Shown: positions 13,340 to 26,771 of the stretch, piece by piece
Position numbering within the stretch: the stretch's first letter is position 1
Layout: the number at the start of each line of letters is the position of its first letter
Source of the DNA: Chondrosia reniformis
Lineage: Eukaryota > Porifera > Demospongiae > Chondrillida > Chondrillidae
Assembly (NCBI GenBank): GCA_947172415.1
Contig: OX359198.1
Span: 3,007,401-3,071,400, forward strand
Reading direction: 5' to 3'
DNA: 64,000 nt
Notes under the pieces: generated by a model
Database searches by the model: none
What the model was told of the DNA's origin: nothing
The model's input: only the letters and a program-made list of their open reading frames with translations
Made by a program: the position numbers and the translations under genes

Positions 13340-16247
13340 AAAAATCTAAGATACCATTTTCCTACATGCTATATGCCTATTCTGTAAAAAGAGCCTATAG
13401 GGGAACTAAACCTAAAGAGAGCTTTAGATGAAGATACAGTAGTCTTTTCTTCCTTCTTTTCCCTTCTTTCATCTTCTTCTCCACTGGGTCAGACAGCCGT
13501 TTCTGGGAATTCCACCTTTCATCAGTGATCCTGGGAGTCTTTGTCTTTTTCTTTATCTTGATCTTCTGTGAATCCTTGGCTCACTATGCTAAATCTAGGG
13601 GCCTTATATACACTATTTTGGCGCCAAAAGTTAAATAAGGTGTTAACTAAGACACATGATGAAATTTAATTTAGGTCTTCTAGTAACATTTCTTTGGAGG
13701 TGGGGTAACACAATATGGGGTAACACAAGACAGTCCTTAAGCATACTAGCTACTTGTTGCTTTAACTTGATTCTAACTAGAGGCTGCCGGGATAGGAAGG
13801 TTTTAAAGGTTGATTTTAGCTTAAAGTATTTGTAACCCTGCTTAATAAGCCTACTGCATAACTGAAAACTTTTAGCCTGAAAACTGGAGAAGTCACTACA
13901 TATTCTAGAATACCTAATTAGTTGTGAAATAAAGACACCATAGGCTGGGGTATTAGGAATATTACTATCTAAATGATTGAATTAAATTGATTGTTAGTAA
14001 TGGTTATATCTAAGTCTAAAAAGGGGGATTTTTTAGGGCTGGTATTTGTCTTTTTAAGAATAAGTTCTTTGGGGTAAATATCACTAATTGACAGTTCAAA
14101 ATCCTTGTTGTTAATACATAAAAGGTCATCAATATACCTATAAGTATTGGAAAATTTAATAGCTAGGGTGATGTTATCCTTAAGTAGTCCTTTCATAAAC
14201 TCATACTCATAGGCAAACAGAAAAAGATTAGCAACTACAGGGGCACAGTCAGTACCCATAGGGATACCTACACATTGCTTAAATACAGAACCGTCTACAC
14301 ATACATAAATGTTGTCAATAAGGTAATTAAAGAGCTCTACTAAATGAACAGCTGTGACTGCTTTATTGGAGACATTGTTAGACCAAAAGGCTTTATCCTG
14401 ACAGACTTCTATATATTGGGACTTTCTACAGGTATAGGCACTATAAATTAGGTTAGTAATCTTATCTTTAAGTAGGTTATGGGGGATCGCTGTATATAAT
14501 GTAGAAAAATCAAAACTAGCTAGCTGGGTTTTTCTAGCGGGTATAGACCTAAGACTATCTAAGACTTCTAGTGAGTTTTCTACTATCCAAAAGGCATTAA
14601 CACCAGTATTCCTATATATACCTAGGCAGTATTCTCTAAAATGTTTGAGAATTAGTCTGAGTGCCGAATTTAGAAATCTAGAAAGGGGTTTGGTAGTACA
14701 TTTGTGAGAGGCGGCTATGAATCTGTAGTTGTAAGGGTTCTTATGTAGCTTAGGCATCCAGTAAAAAGAGGGAAGGTTACACCAGTCTAGTTTAGGTTCT
14801 AAGTTCTCTAGTTTTAAGAAATCTATGTGTTTCCTAATTAACTGTTGGGGTTCTACTGTACATTTAGCATAAGTGGAGGTACTGCCTAGTTCTTCATTAA
14901 TAATTTGTCTATAGTAGGACTTACATATAAATTATTAGAGGCCTTATCGGCAGGGGCTATAACATACTTATCATGTAGGTCTGCTAAGAATTTCTTAATT
15001 TTAGGGCAAGTAAGGGTCTTCTTGGCTACTGAGGATTTGGTATACGATTTAGACAGCTTAGAGATTCTATCATTAATTTTCTTAAGTACAGCATTTTCCC
15101 ACTCACTAAATACAGAAATATATACATTTTCTCTACAGGCGCAGGTAATCTTATATTTTCTAAGACCTTCCTTACACATTTTTAAAGCAGTTACCCAATT
15201 AGAGTTATTAGGTTCTCTAAATTTTGGTCCTTTCTTAAGAAGTTTTCTAAGTTTTGGGTTACTAACAATACGCAGGTCACCTGTTAAAACATGGCCTAGG
15301 GGCTTGTAAATGAAGGGGGACTTGTGACACTCACATGGTTCTGGTTTTCTAAAGACATCTGACTTAGAGGCTTGTGAAAAGTTAAAGATTTGAGGTCCTA
15401 TTGGTTGGGTATACTTATATACTTCTCATGGGGGCTCTTTGTTTTGTATATGGGTTGGACAGTTTCTAACACTAACTTTTGGTTTAAGATACCTGAGAGG
15501 CCTATTTTTTCTACACCTTTATTATGAAACACGATTTTAAGAAACCCTTCTGGACTTGTTGTTTTCGTTGGGTGTTTGGGAAGGCTGGCTGAAGCGCGTG
15601 CTTTAATAACGTCTTTAATCATTAGCATAAGTCTAAGTGGAAAAGGTGTTTCTAGGGTATCGATGAGACATTGTACCGAGTTTAACAAACGATGAAGGTG
15701 TCGAGCTTGTAATGCAAAAGTATCGCGTTTAAGTTTGGCTAGAAAGCCCACGTTCTTGTAAAGTGGTAGTCGTTCTTTGAGCCATTCAGGGTCGTAGGGA
15801 GCGTTATTACTACTGCCTGTCGATTTTAGATTGGAGCACCGATGCCGTCTTTTATGAGATAAGCGATTAAAAAGGTTCCATACGATGATTTCTTTTTTAA
15901 GTTTTGAAATATTGCCAACGCCTTTAATGTTATCGTTCAGTCCATATGGGTAAATAGAGCAGAGTTCCTTGTACCAGAACGCTTCTCTCAGTAGTCTGAG
16001 GCTAGTAGAATTAGGTGTCTCAGGTATCTGTTCTATGGGCATAATCAAGCCATCATCAAAACTATGGTTATCAGAATTAAAGTGATTGTAAAGATACAGT
16101 GGCTTAAAACCTCGGTAGTAGTCCTATGGTTGTTCATTCTACTCCTAAGCATCTGAGAGGTTTCTCCTACATACTGTACATCACATTGTTTACAAGTATT
16201 AAGATTCACAACATTCCTACTCTGGCATCCTAGTGGACCGCAGGTCT
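13340..16247 (-). mobile_element. Naiad-type Penelope-like element, copy B (inverted, 5'-truncated)
   Basis: Inverted copy of 9525-12559. It shares the 3' end exactly with copy A and is truncated at the 5' end just upstream of the GIY-YIG domain. Its outer flank CCATATAACTAG (16248) continues the satellite series at 40823, next to where the loop homology ends (40818), so the insertion point is known to a few bases. Relative to copy A it lacks about 120 bp corresponding to 12101-12229. Confidence 0.85.
13643..16247 (-). pseudogene. Endonuclease-RT pseudogene of Naiad-type copy B
   Basis: Same domain order as copy A, read on the minus strand: GIY-YIG (CKQCDVQYVGET, below 16247), nuclease body and linker (16048-15398), RT N-terminal part (15179-14886), RT core with GIPMGTDCAPVVANLFL and YRYIDDLL (14931-13969), thumb fragment (13972-13643). 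It shares with copy A the frameshift at the start of the RT core and the deletion before the thumb. It has private one-base deletions near 16113 and 15455. Substitutions relative to A are few (FERSISD against FELSISD), so the copies are recent relatives. Confidence 0.85.
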
Positions 16248-19200
16248 CCATATAACTAGTACATACAACTAGTACATACAACTAGTACATACAACTAGTA
16301 CATACAACTAGTACATAGAACGAGTACATAAAACTAGTACATAAAACTAGTGCATACAACTGGTACATAACTAGTACATACAACTAGTACATAAAACTAG
16401 TACATATAACCAGTACATATAACTATTACATACAAGTTCTACGTATAACTAGTACCTAAAACTAGTAGATATAATTTGTACTAGTATATACAATTAGTAC
16501 AATCAACTAGTACATACAATAAGTACATCCAAATAGTACAAACAGCTAGTACATACAACTTGTATCTATCTAGTACCCACTATAACTAGTACTAGAACCC
16601 ATCACTATTACATACACCTAGTACATACAACTAGTACATATGCTTATTACGTACACATATAATTAGTACACAACTACTACATAAAACTGGTCAATACACA
16701 GGTAACTAGTACATATAAATAGTATATACAGCTAGAACATAAACTAGAACATACCACTAGTACATTGAACTAGTATATACATACAACTAGAACCTATCTA
16801 GTACCTAGTACAATTAGTACTAGAATCTACAACTAGTACTTACAACTAGTACATACAACAAATATCGAGTATATACAACTAGTACATACAACTAGTTCAT
16901 AGAAATAGAAACTAGTACAAACAACTAGTACACACAACTACTACCTGTAACTAGTACAAACAACTAGTACATACAACTAGTACATACAACTAGTACATAG
17001 AAGCAGTACATAAAGGTAGTACATACAACTAGTGTATACAATTGGTACATAACTAGTACATACAACTAGTACATACAACCAGTACCTACAACTAGAGATG
17101 TAACCTGTACTAGTACTTACAATTAGTACAATCAAGTAGTACCTACAATTAGTACATACAAATTGTACATACAGCTAGTACATATACTTATTACATACAC
17201 AAATAACTAGTACATACAAAAAGTTCATCAACTTGTATCTAGTACATGCAACTAGGATCTACCTAGTACCTAGTATAACTAGAACTAGAACCTACAACTA
17301 GTATATACAACTAGTACAAATAACTCGTACATACACCTATAACTAGTATATATAAATAGTACATACACCTAGTACATACAACTAGGACAAACGAGTAATA
17401 TATACAACTAGTCCACACAACCAGTGCATACAACTAGTATATACAACTAGAAACTAGTACATGCAACAAGTACAAAATAAGAGTACATAAAATGCATACA
17501 TACAACTAGTACGAACAACAAGACACTAGTACATACAGACAGTTCATATAACGTGAATTTAAAACTACCACATAAAACTAGTATATACAACTATTACACC
17601 GTTAGTACATACAAGAAATTTATTCATGCAAATAGTACAATGAACTAGTCCATAAAACTAGTTCATAAAACTAGTACGTACATTTCGTATCTTTAACGAG
17701 TAAATATAACTAGAACTAGTTCATACAAGTAGTACATACAACTACATAAAACTAGACCCACAATTAGTACAGACAACTAGTACCGATTACTAGTTCATAC
17801 AAGTAGTACATACAACCAGACCATACAACTAGTACATACAACTAGTAAATAGTACATAAAACTAGTACATATAACTAGTACATACAAGTAGTACCTACAA
17901 CTTGTTAATATTACCAGTACTAGTACCTACAACTAGTGCCTACAACTAGTACACACAACTAATACGTATAACTAGTACATACATTAGAAGGTACAACTAA
18001 AACTTATAACTAGTAACTAGTACATATAACTAGTACATAAAAATAGTACATACAACCAGAACATATAACTATATAGTACATACAACTAGTAAATAGTACA
18101 TACAACTAGTTCATATAACTAGTACATACAAGTAGTACCTACAACTATTTAAAATTACCAGTAATAGTACCTACAACCAGTTCCTACAACTAGTTCATAC
18201 AACTAGTACGTCAAAAGTGCATAAAACTAGTTAAGACAACAAGCACAAACAACTACAACATAACTACTACATGCAACTAGCATGTACAACTAGAACATAC
18301 AATTGGTACATACAACTATTACATCAAACCTGTACATACAGCTTTTACCTACAACTAGTAAATAAACCTAGTACTAGTGCATACAACTATTACATGTAAC
18401 TAGTTCATACAACTAGTAAATATTACTACTATATACAACTAATACAATCAAAATAGTCCATAAAACTAGTTCATACAACTAGTACGTACATGTAGTATCT
18501 TCAACGAGTAAATATACGAGTACTAGTTCATACAACTAGTACATAAAACTAGCAATGTGTACACACGATTACTTACAACTAGTACATAAAATTACTTCAT
18601 ACCACTAGTACATATAACTTATTACTTACATCTAGTACATACGACGAGTATCTACAACTATTACATAAAACTAGATCTAAAATTAATACATACAAGTAGT
18701 ACACACAAGTAGCAACTAGTACATACAACCAGACCATACAACTACTACATACAACCAGACCATACAACTACTACATACAACCAGACCATACAACTACTAC
18801 ATACAACCAGACCATACAACTAGTAAATAGAAATAGCAAATAGTACATACAACTAGTACATATAACTAGTACATACAAGTAGTACCTATAACTAGTTAAT
18901 ATTACTAGTACTAGTACCTATAACTAGTTCCTACTACTAGTACACACGGCTAGTACATATAACCAGTACATATAACTAGTACATACACCTAGTACTTACA
19001 ACTAGTAAATAGTACATACAACTTGTACATATAACTAGTAGATACAAGTAGAACCTACAACTATAGAATATTACCTGTAATAGTGCCTACAACTATTTAA
19101 TATTACCTGTAATAGTATCTACAACTAGTTCATACAACTAGTTCATACAACTAGTACATAAAAGTGCATAAAACTAGTTAAGACAACTAGCACAAACAAC

Positions 19201-19319
19201 TACTACATAATTGGTACATACAACTAGGACATACAATTAGTACATACAATCAGTACAAACAACTATTACATAAACCTGTACATACAATTTGTACCTACAA
19301 CTGGTAAATAATCCTAGTA
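16248..19319 (-). repeat. 13-bp minisatellite array, minus orientation
   Basis: ACATACAACTAGT-type monomers on the + strand. The first part continues the series of 40823 onward. 16610-16900 carries a single copy of the approximately 302-bp unit that is tandemly triplicated at 42521-43426. No gene seen. Confidence 0.95.
18721..18824. repeat. 26-bp dimer repeated four times
   Basis: CCAGACCATACAACTACTAC recurs at 18729, 18755, 18781 and 18807, exactly 26 bp apart, which is two monomers. It is a recent local amplification inside the diverged array. Confidence 0.85.
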
Positions 19320-19662
19320 CAGGAGAACCTCGGTTATCCGAACCTCAATTAACCCGCTGCTCGGATTATCCGGCCTTAGATTCCGTTCCTAATTAACGTC
19401 CATCGTTTAATAGTGTGTAGGAGTTTACGACAACAGCTAGCTGCAGCGATGTCTCCTTAAAAAGGAAGCGTTGTTGTGGTACTTTAAAGACCAAACTAAC
19501 TTATTTGAACTAACCACTCGACGAAATCAACTGAAATACTACTCATTCCTCGCTTGAAAATCTCGATCGAGGTGGCGTTTTCTTTTGCTTCACACATTGG
19601 GTCGTTTCAGTTATTCGGACATAGTCCGGTCCCGTTGGGGCCGGATAAGCGAGGGTCCACTG
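19320..19662. mobile_element. pogo/Tigger-like MITE (343 bp)
   Basis: Terminal inverted repeats CAGGAGAACCTCGGTTATCC at the left and GGATAAGCGAGGGTCCACTG at the right (its complement starts CAGTGGACCCTCGC), flanked by TA on both sides. The TIR pattern CAGTRRAMCCTCG-TTATCC and the TA target are typical of the pogo branch of Tc1/mariner. Paralogous satellite around 27610 and 44575 reads AAACCTAGTACTAGTAC without an insert, confirming a TA duplication. No coding capacity: a non-autonomous element. Confidence 0.85.
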
Positions 19663-22600
19663 TACTAGTACATACAACTAGTCCATACAACTAGTCCATA
19701 CACCTAGTAAATATAACTAGTTCCTGCAACTAAAAAATATAACCAGTACATACAACTAGTACATTCAGCTAGTCCATAAAACTAGTTCATACAACTATAA
19801 CGTACATTTAGGATCTTCAACGTGTTAATGAAACTAGTACTAGTACATACAACTAGTAAATTACTTATATACAATCAGTTCATACAACTAGTTCATGCAA
19901 ATAGTACATACACCTAGTACCTACGGTCTGAACATACAACTAGTTTTGAGTACATACATGTAGAACATACAAGTCGTACAAACAACCAGTAACGAGTACA
20001 TAAAAACTATTCCATTCAACTAATACATACAACTTGCACATTCTAATAGTAGATACAACTAGTACATACATATAGTAGTGACAAATATTAAATATTATAT
20101 TCAACTGATACATAAAACTAGAACATAAAACTAGTACATACAACTAGTACATACAACTAGTACATTCACCTAGTACATACAACTAGTACATTCACCTAGT
20201 ACATACAACTAGTCCAATAACTAGTACATATAATACATACAACAAGTACATATAAGTAGAAAATATATCTTGTGTATGCAACCACTAACTTGTACATATA
20301 CCTGGTACATACAACCAGTACATATAACTAGAAAATACAACTAGTGCATACAACTAGTACCTACCGAGTACTTAGTATAACTAGTACTAGAACGTACTAA
20401 ATAAAACAGAATACATACAAGTACTAAATATAACTTGTCCAAACAACTAGTACACAAACTAGTATCGCGTACATACAACTAGTACATATAACTAGTACAA
20501 ACAATTAGAACATACGACTAGTAAATACAAATAGTACATGTAACTAGTACAAACAACTACTAAATATAACTTGTACAAAAGATGATTTTCTGATACATAA
20601 AACTAGAACATAAAACTAGTACATACAACTAGTACATACAACTAGTACATTCACCTAGTACATACAACTAGTCCAATAACTAGTACATATAATACATACA
20701 ACAAGTACATATAAGTAGAAAATATATATTGTGTATGCAACCACTAACTTGTACATATACCTGGTACATACAACCAGTACATATAACTAGAAAATACAAC
20801 TAGTGCATACAACTAGTACCTACCGAGTACTTAGTATAACTAGTACTAGAACGTACTAAATAAAACAGAGTACATACAAGTACTAAATATAACTTGTCCA
20901 AACAACTAGTACACAAACTAGTATCGCGTACATACAACTAGTACATATAACTAGTACAAACAATTAGAACATACGACTAGTAAATACAAATAGTACATGT
21001 AACTAGTACAAACAACTACTAAATATAACTTGTACAAAAGACTAGTACACAAACTAGTATCGAGTACATACAACTAGTACATATAACTAGTACAAACAAT
21101 TAGAACATACAACTAGTACATACAACTGTACCATACAACTAGTACATACAACTAATACGTACAACTAGTACATATAACTAGTATGCACAACTGGTACACA
21201 CAAATAGTATCGAGTACATACAAAACTAGTACATACAACTAGTACAAACACCTAGTCCATACAACTAGTACACACAGTAGCAAATACAATTAGTTCTATT
21301 ATTAGTACATAGAACTAGTGCATATAACGGATACATAAAACTAGAACATACAACTAGAACATTTAACAGGTACGTAGCCATTACATACAATTACTTCATA
21401 GTACTTGTAAATATAACTGGTACACATCTAGTACATATACCTAGTATGTACAACTAGTACATTCAATTAGAACAAATACATAGAACATACACACATAACT
21501 AGAACATATAAATAGTACATATATCTAGTACATTCAACTAGAACATAAAACTAGCACCAACAATTAGTTCTTACAACTAGTAACTAACAAAAACAACTAG
21601 TACATAACTAGTACACACATCTAGTACATACAACGAGTACACACAATTTCAGCTAGTAAATTCAACTAGTACCTAGAACTAGTACACACAATTATTACCT
21701 ACAACTAGTAAATATAACCAGTACTAGTACATATAACTAGTACACACAACTAGTACATACAACTAGCAGCGAATACATACAACCAGTACATACAACTAGC
21801 TACAAATACATACAACTTGTACCTAAAACTAGTATATACAACTATTTCATAAACAAGTCCATAAACAGTTAACTAGTAAATATAAACAGTATACACATCT
21901 AGAACATAAACTAGAACATGCAATTAGTATATTGAACTAGTACATACAACTAGAACCTATTTAGTGTCTAGTACAACTAGTACTAGAACCCACAACTAGT
22001 ACATACAACAACTATCGAGTACATAAAACTAGTACTTACAACTAGTACATACAACAAGTATCGAGGGCATACAACTAGTACAAACAACTAGTACATACAA
22101 CTAGTCCATACAACTAGTAATACAACTAGTCCATACAACTAGTACATACAACTAGTACCTACCTAGTACCTAGTATATCTGGTACTAGAACGTACAACTA
22201 GTAATTACAACTAGTACATACAGCTAGTACTTACAACCAGTACATTCAGCGCGTATATATAAATAGTGCCTACAACTAGTACATGCAACTAGTACATACA
22301 ACTAGTACATTCAACTAGTACACACAACTAGTACATATTACTAGTAAACACAACTGCTACATAAAACTAATTCATACACAGGTAACTAGTACATATAAAT
22401 AGTGTATGCAACTAGAACATAAACTAGAACATACAACTATATAGTACATTGAACTAGTACATACAACTAGAACCCACATAGTACCTAGTACAATGTGTAC
22501 TAGAACCTACAACTAGTACTTACAACTAGTACATATAAATAGTGTATACAACTAGTACATGCAACTAGGACATACAAGTAATATACACAACTAGTACACA

Positions 22601-25236
22601 CAATCAGTGCATACAACTAGTACATACAACTAGAAACTAGTACATGCAACTAAACTAGTACATAAAAAGAGTTCATAAAACTCCAACATACCACTAGTAC
22701 GAACAACAAGGCATTAGTACAAACAACTAGTACATTCATCTAGTACATACAACTAGTCGATACAACTAGTTCCTACAACTATTTCCTACATAGTACTTAG
22801 TATAACTAGTTCTAGAACGTACAACTAGTACCTACAACTAGTACATACTACTAGGACTTACAACTAGTACATATAAGCGGTTCATACAACTACTAAATAT
22901 AACTCGTACAAACAACTAGTACACAAACTAGTATCGAGTACATATAATTAGTACATATAACTAGTACAAACAATTAGAACAAACAACTAGTACAAACAAT
23001 TGGAACAAAAAACTAGTACATACAACTAGTACATACAACTAAAACGTAAAACTAGTACATATAACTAGTACGCACAACTAGTACACACAACTAGTATAGA
23101 GTACATACAACTAGTCCATACAATTAGTACATACCACCAGTTATTACAACTAGTACATACTACTAGTATGTATAAATAGTGCATACAACTAGTACATGCA
23201 ACTAGTACATACAGCTAGTACATACAACTGGAACATACAACTAGCACATACAACTAAAAAATACAACTAATACATATAACTTGTACATACAACTAGGTAC
23301 TAGTACATACAACTAGTTCATACAACTAGTCCATACAACTAGACCATACAACTAGTACATACAACTAAGACCTACCTATTACATAGTTCAACTAGTACTA
23401 AAACCTACAATTAGTACATAAAACTAGTACATACAACTAGTACATACAACTAATAGATTCAACTGGGACATAAACTGGTACATATAACTAGTGCATACAA
23501 TCAGTGCATATAACTAGTAAATATTACTAGTACTAGTCCATACAACTAGTACACACAAGTAGCACATACAATTAGTTCTATAATTAGTATATAGAAGTAG
23601 TACATAAAACGGGTACATAAAACTAGTACATACAACTAGTACATATAACAGGTATGTAGCCATTACATACAATTAGTTCATAAAACTTGTAAATATAACT
23701 GGTACACATCTAGTACATATACCTAGTATATACAACTAGTACATTCAATTAGTACATTTAAATAGAACATACACATATAACTAGAACATATACATAGAAC
23801 ATAAAACTAGTACATTCAACTAGAACATAAAACTAGCACAAACAACTAGTACTTACAACTAGTAACTAGTAAAAACAACTAGTACATAACTACTAGTTCT
23901 TACAACGATTACACAATTAGTACATACAAATATTACATTCAGCTAGTAAATTCAACTAGTACCTACAACTAGTACGTACAACTATTACCTACAACTAGTA
24001 AATAAAACCAGTACTAGTACATATAACTAGTACATACAACTAGTCCATACAATTAGCTACGAGTACATTCAACCAGTACACACAACTTGCTACCAGTACA
24101 TATAATTTGTACCTAAAACTAGTATATCCAACTACTTCATAAAACTAGTACATAGAAAGATTACTTACAACTAGTAAATACATCTACTACATACAACTAG
24201 TACATAAAACTAGTCCTACAAATAGTACATACAACGAGTGCATACTACTAGTACACAAAACTAGTTCATATAACTAGAACATACAACTAGTACATACAAC
24301 TAGTACATAAAAATATTACATACACCTAGCACATACAAGAAGTACATAACTAGTATATATAACTAGTATATGTACCTAGTACATCCACCTAGTATATATA
24401 ACTAGTACATATAACTAGTATCTATAAATAGTACAAACAACTAATACATACAACTATTTCTTACAACTAGTAAATATAACTAGTACCAGTACATAAAACT
24501 AGTCCAAACAACTGGTACATACACCTTATACATACAACTAGACCATACAACTAGTTACTAGTACATACAACTAGGACATATAGCTAGTATATACAACTGA
24601 TACATATAACTAGTATTACATACAACTAGTACTTAAAACTAGCAATGAGTACATACGTGTTCATACAACTAGTACATACAACTACTTCATACAACTAGTA
24701 CATATAACTGTTACTTACAACTAGTACATACGACTAGTATCTACAACTAGTACACAAAACTAGAACACACAACTAGTACATATTACTAGTATATACAACT
24801 AGTAGATATAACTAGAACATACAACGAGAACATACAACTAGTAAATAGGACATACAACTAGTACATATAACTGGTACATACAAGTAGTGTATACAACTAT
24901 TTAATATTACCTATAATAGTACCTACAACTAGTGCATACAACTAGTACACGCAACTAGTACATAGAACTAGTAAATATAACTAGTACATACATTTAGAAC
25001 ATACAACTAGTACTTACAACTAGTTCATACAACTAGTACATCACTAGTTGATACAACTAGTACATTCAACTAGCACAAACAACTAGTATTAAACTAGTAC
25101 ATACAACTAATACATACAACTAGTACACACAAGTAGTACCTACAACTAGTTAATATTACCAATAATAGTACCTACAACTCATTCATACAACTAGTTCATA
25201 CAACTAGTACAAAAATAGTGCATACAACTAGTACAT
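19663..25236 (-). repeat. 13-bp minisatellite array, minus orientation
   Basis: Continuous degenerate monomers. It includes the tandem duplication at 20123-21040. 23690-24250 is the uninterrupted paralog of 52060-54760, where the TIR element sits. No gene seen. Confidence 0.95.
20123..21040. repeat. Tandem duplication, 459-bp period, two copies
   Basis: Markers such as AGTCCAATAACTAG (20211 and 20670) and TTGTACAAAAGA (20571 and 21030) are 459 bp apart, with near identity between. The left copy has an extra 26 bp (ATTCACCTAG dimer near 20160-20186), so the start markers at 20107 and 20591 are about 485 bp apart: array length changes here by whole dimers. Confidence 0.85.
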
Positions 25237-25249
25237 AAAACTAGAACAT
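25237..25249. repeat. Target-site duplication (left) of the canonical PLE pair
   Basis: AAAACTAGAACAT at 25237-25249 is repeated exactly at 27536-27548. Its length equals the satellite monomer, so part of the match could be array periodicity, but the variant (AAAACTAGAACAT, not the consensus) is identical on both sides. Confidence 0.6.
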
Positions 25250-25350
25250 TTTGAAGATCTCTGTGTGGCTAGGTGTATTCATGCTTCAGAATCTGGAACG
25301 GCACTAGCCAAGGGATTGGGACAGATGTCGCTTGTCAATGATTACCAAAC

Positions 25351-25379
25351 GTTTCAACCCAATCTCGGGTCTTCATCAG
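25351..25379 (-). ncRNA. Hammerhead-ribozyme-like core, left PLE end
   Basis: On the minus strand the 3' non-coding region reads CTGATGA (25373-25379), a short stem-loop closed by ACCC and GGGT, then GAAAC (25351-25355), followed by GTTTGGTA, which can form the tiny two-pair stem III with a GUA cleavage triplet. Canonical PLEs are known to carry hammerhead motifs in their pseudo-LTRs. Stem I pairing was not convincing by eye, so activity is uncertain. Confidence 0.5.
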
Positions 25380-25406
25380 TGGTAGTGAGATTACAGGGCA
25401 TGGTGA

Positions 25407-25415
25407 CTTATATAT
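25407..25415 (-). promoter_or_regulatory. TATA-like box upstream of ribozyme-like core (minus strand)
   Basis: ATATATAAG on the minus strand, 28 bp before the CTGATGA core; the mirror copy is at 27404. Position within the pseudo-LTR suggests a promoter; only the motif supports it. Confidence 0.35.
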
Positions 25416-25595
25416 CGGTAGGGGGAGGGGCAGGTGAGATGGCTGTGGGCGGGAAAATAGTGGGCGAGAAGCTGGGAGTGTGGGTGGTCACGTGAGGTAT
25501 ATTTTATGCAGTAAGATAAAACAAACAGTGCAGTAAGGAAGGAATAAATAGTGAAAGTGTGTGACTGGATGGGTCAAGGGGTGGGTGGGGCTTGA

Positions 25596-26771
25596 CTAGT
25601 CTGAGGATCGAGGCTGGCGGACGAGGAGGTCATAAACCGGGGGGAGGTTGCCTTCATCTCTATTCATTGTGTTCAATTCAGATCGGATGTGCCACGATTC
25701 CAGCAGGCATCTCTGGTGATATTGCTGCTGAACATCCATCATTGTGGCACCCTCCCAGTCAATGTCGTGCGACTCCTGTGCAGCATGCTCTGCCACTGCC
25801 GACTGTGCCAGGTGTCCACTCACTAGAGCCCGTTTGTGTTCCTTCAGCCGTTGGGCCAGTATTCTGCCAGTCTGGCCTACATACACTCTGGGGCAACCGT
25901 TGCAGGGGATCCTGTAGATCACCCCTGCCTTCTGCTGGAGAGGGACCCGGTCCTTCAAATTGACCAGTGCCTGTCTCAGAGTCCGGTGTGGTCTGAAGCA
26001 GGTACGGATCTTCAGCGGGGAGAGGATGCGCCGAATGGATTCTGACAGATGCTTAACGTAAGGGATGACCACCACGGCTTTGGGAGTGTCCAGTTCAAGA
26101 GGGGGAGTGGAGTGGGGTGTCGGGTGCCAGTTCTTCTTCACCAGTGCAGTGGGATAACCATTGCTGTTGAGGGCTTCAGTGATCCGTCTCTTCTCAACAT
26201 CTCTGTCTGGGACACTCTAGCAGATACGATCTGCCCGGGTGAGTAGTGTCCAAGCCACTGCCACTTTGTGCGCTAGAGGATGGTGGGAGTCAAAGTCCAG
26301 GTACCGGTCTGAGTGGGTCTTCTTTCTGAAGACTGTGGTGGTCAGTGAGCCATCACCGTTTCGAGTCACCCTGGTGTCTAGGAATGGGAGTAATCCCTCC
26401 TGTTCCATCTCAATTGTGAACTTGATGGTAGGTTCAATAGAATTGAGGTGGTCATGGAACTGTTGGATCTGCCCTCTGGGTAACACCGTGAAGGTGTCGT
26501 CCACGTAACGTTTCCAGAATGCAGGTGGGGATGCACAGGTGTTGAGTGCCCTTTGTTCCACATCTTCCATAACCAGATTGGCCACAGTGACAGAAACGGG
26601 GGAGCCCATTGCCGTACCATAGACCTGCTGGTACACCTCTCCTCTGTATGCTAGGTATGTGGTATCCAGGCAAAACTTCAGGAGACTGACAACCTCATCA
26701 GGTGATAATGCCGACCGCTCTGGTAGTGATGGGTCCTCAGCGAGGCGTTGACACGCCACCCTGATGGCTAG
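25596..26771 (-). pseudogene. RT (C-terminal half) plus GIY-YIG endonuclease of canonical PLE, left copy
   Basis: Minus-strand frame beginning at the palindrome junction with LAIRVACQRLAEDPSLPE, just downstream of where RT motif A would be, so the RT is 5'-truncated. Motif B is YGTAMGSPVSVTVANL and motif C is KRYVDDTFTV with its aspartate pair; then GLLPFLDTRV. A single in-frame TAG at 26217-26219 (after ADRIC) separates the RT from the endonuclease; the frame is otherwise continuous. The nuclease shows VIYRIPCNGCPRVYVGQTGR, then LAQRLKEHKRA and VAEHAAQESHDIDW, giving Cys-Cys-His-His plus the catalytic tyrosine and arginine. The frame ends at 25596. The open frame continuing to 26858 beyond the junction is antisense of the right copy. 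Confidence 0.87.

Noticed and set aside
25265-26508. Several plus-strand frames over the left PLE copy
   Set aside because: Antisense shadows of the RT and GIY-YIG frames on the minus strand.
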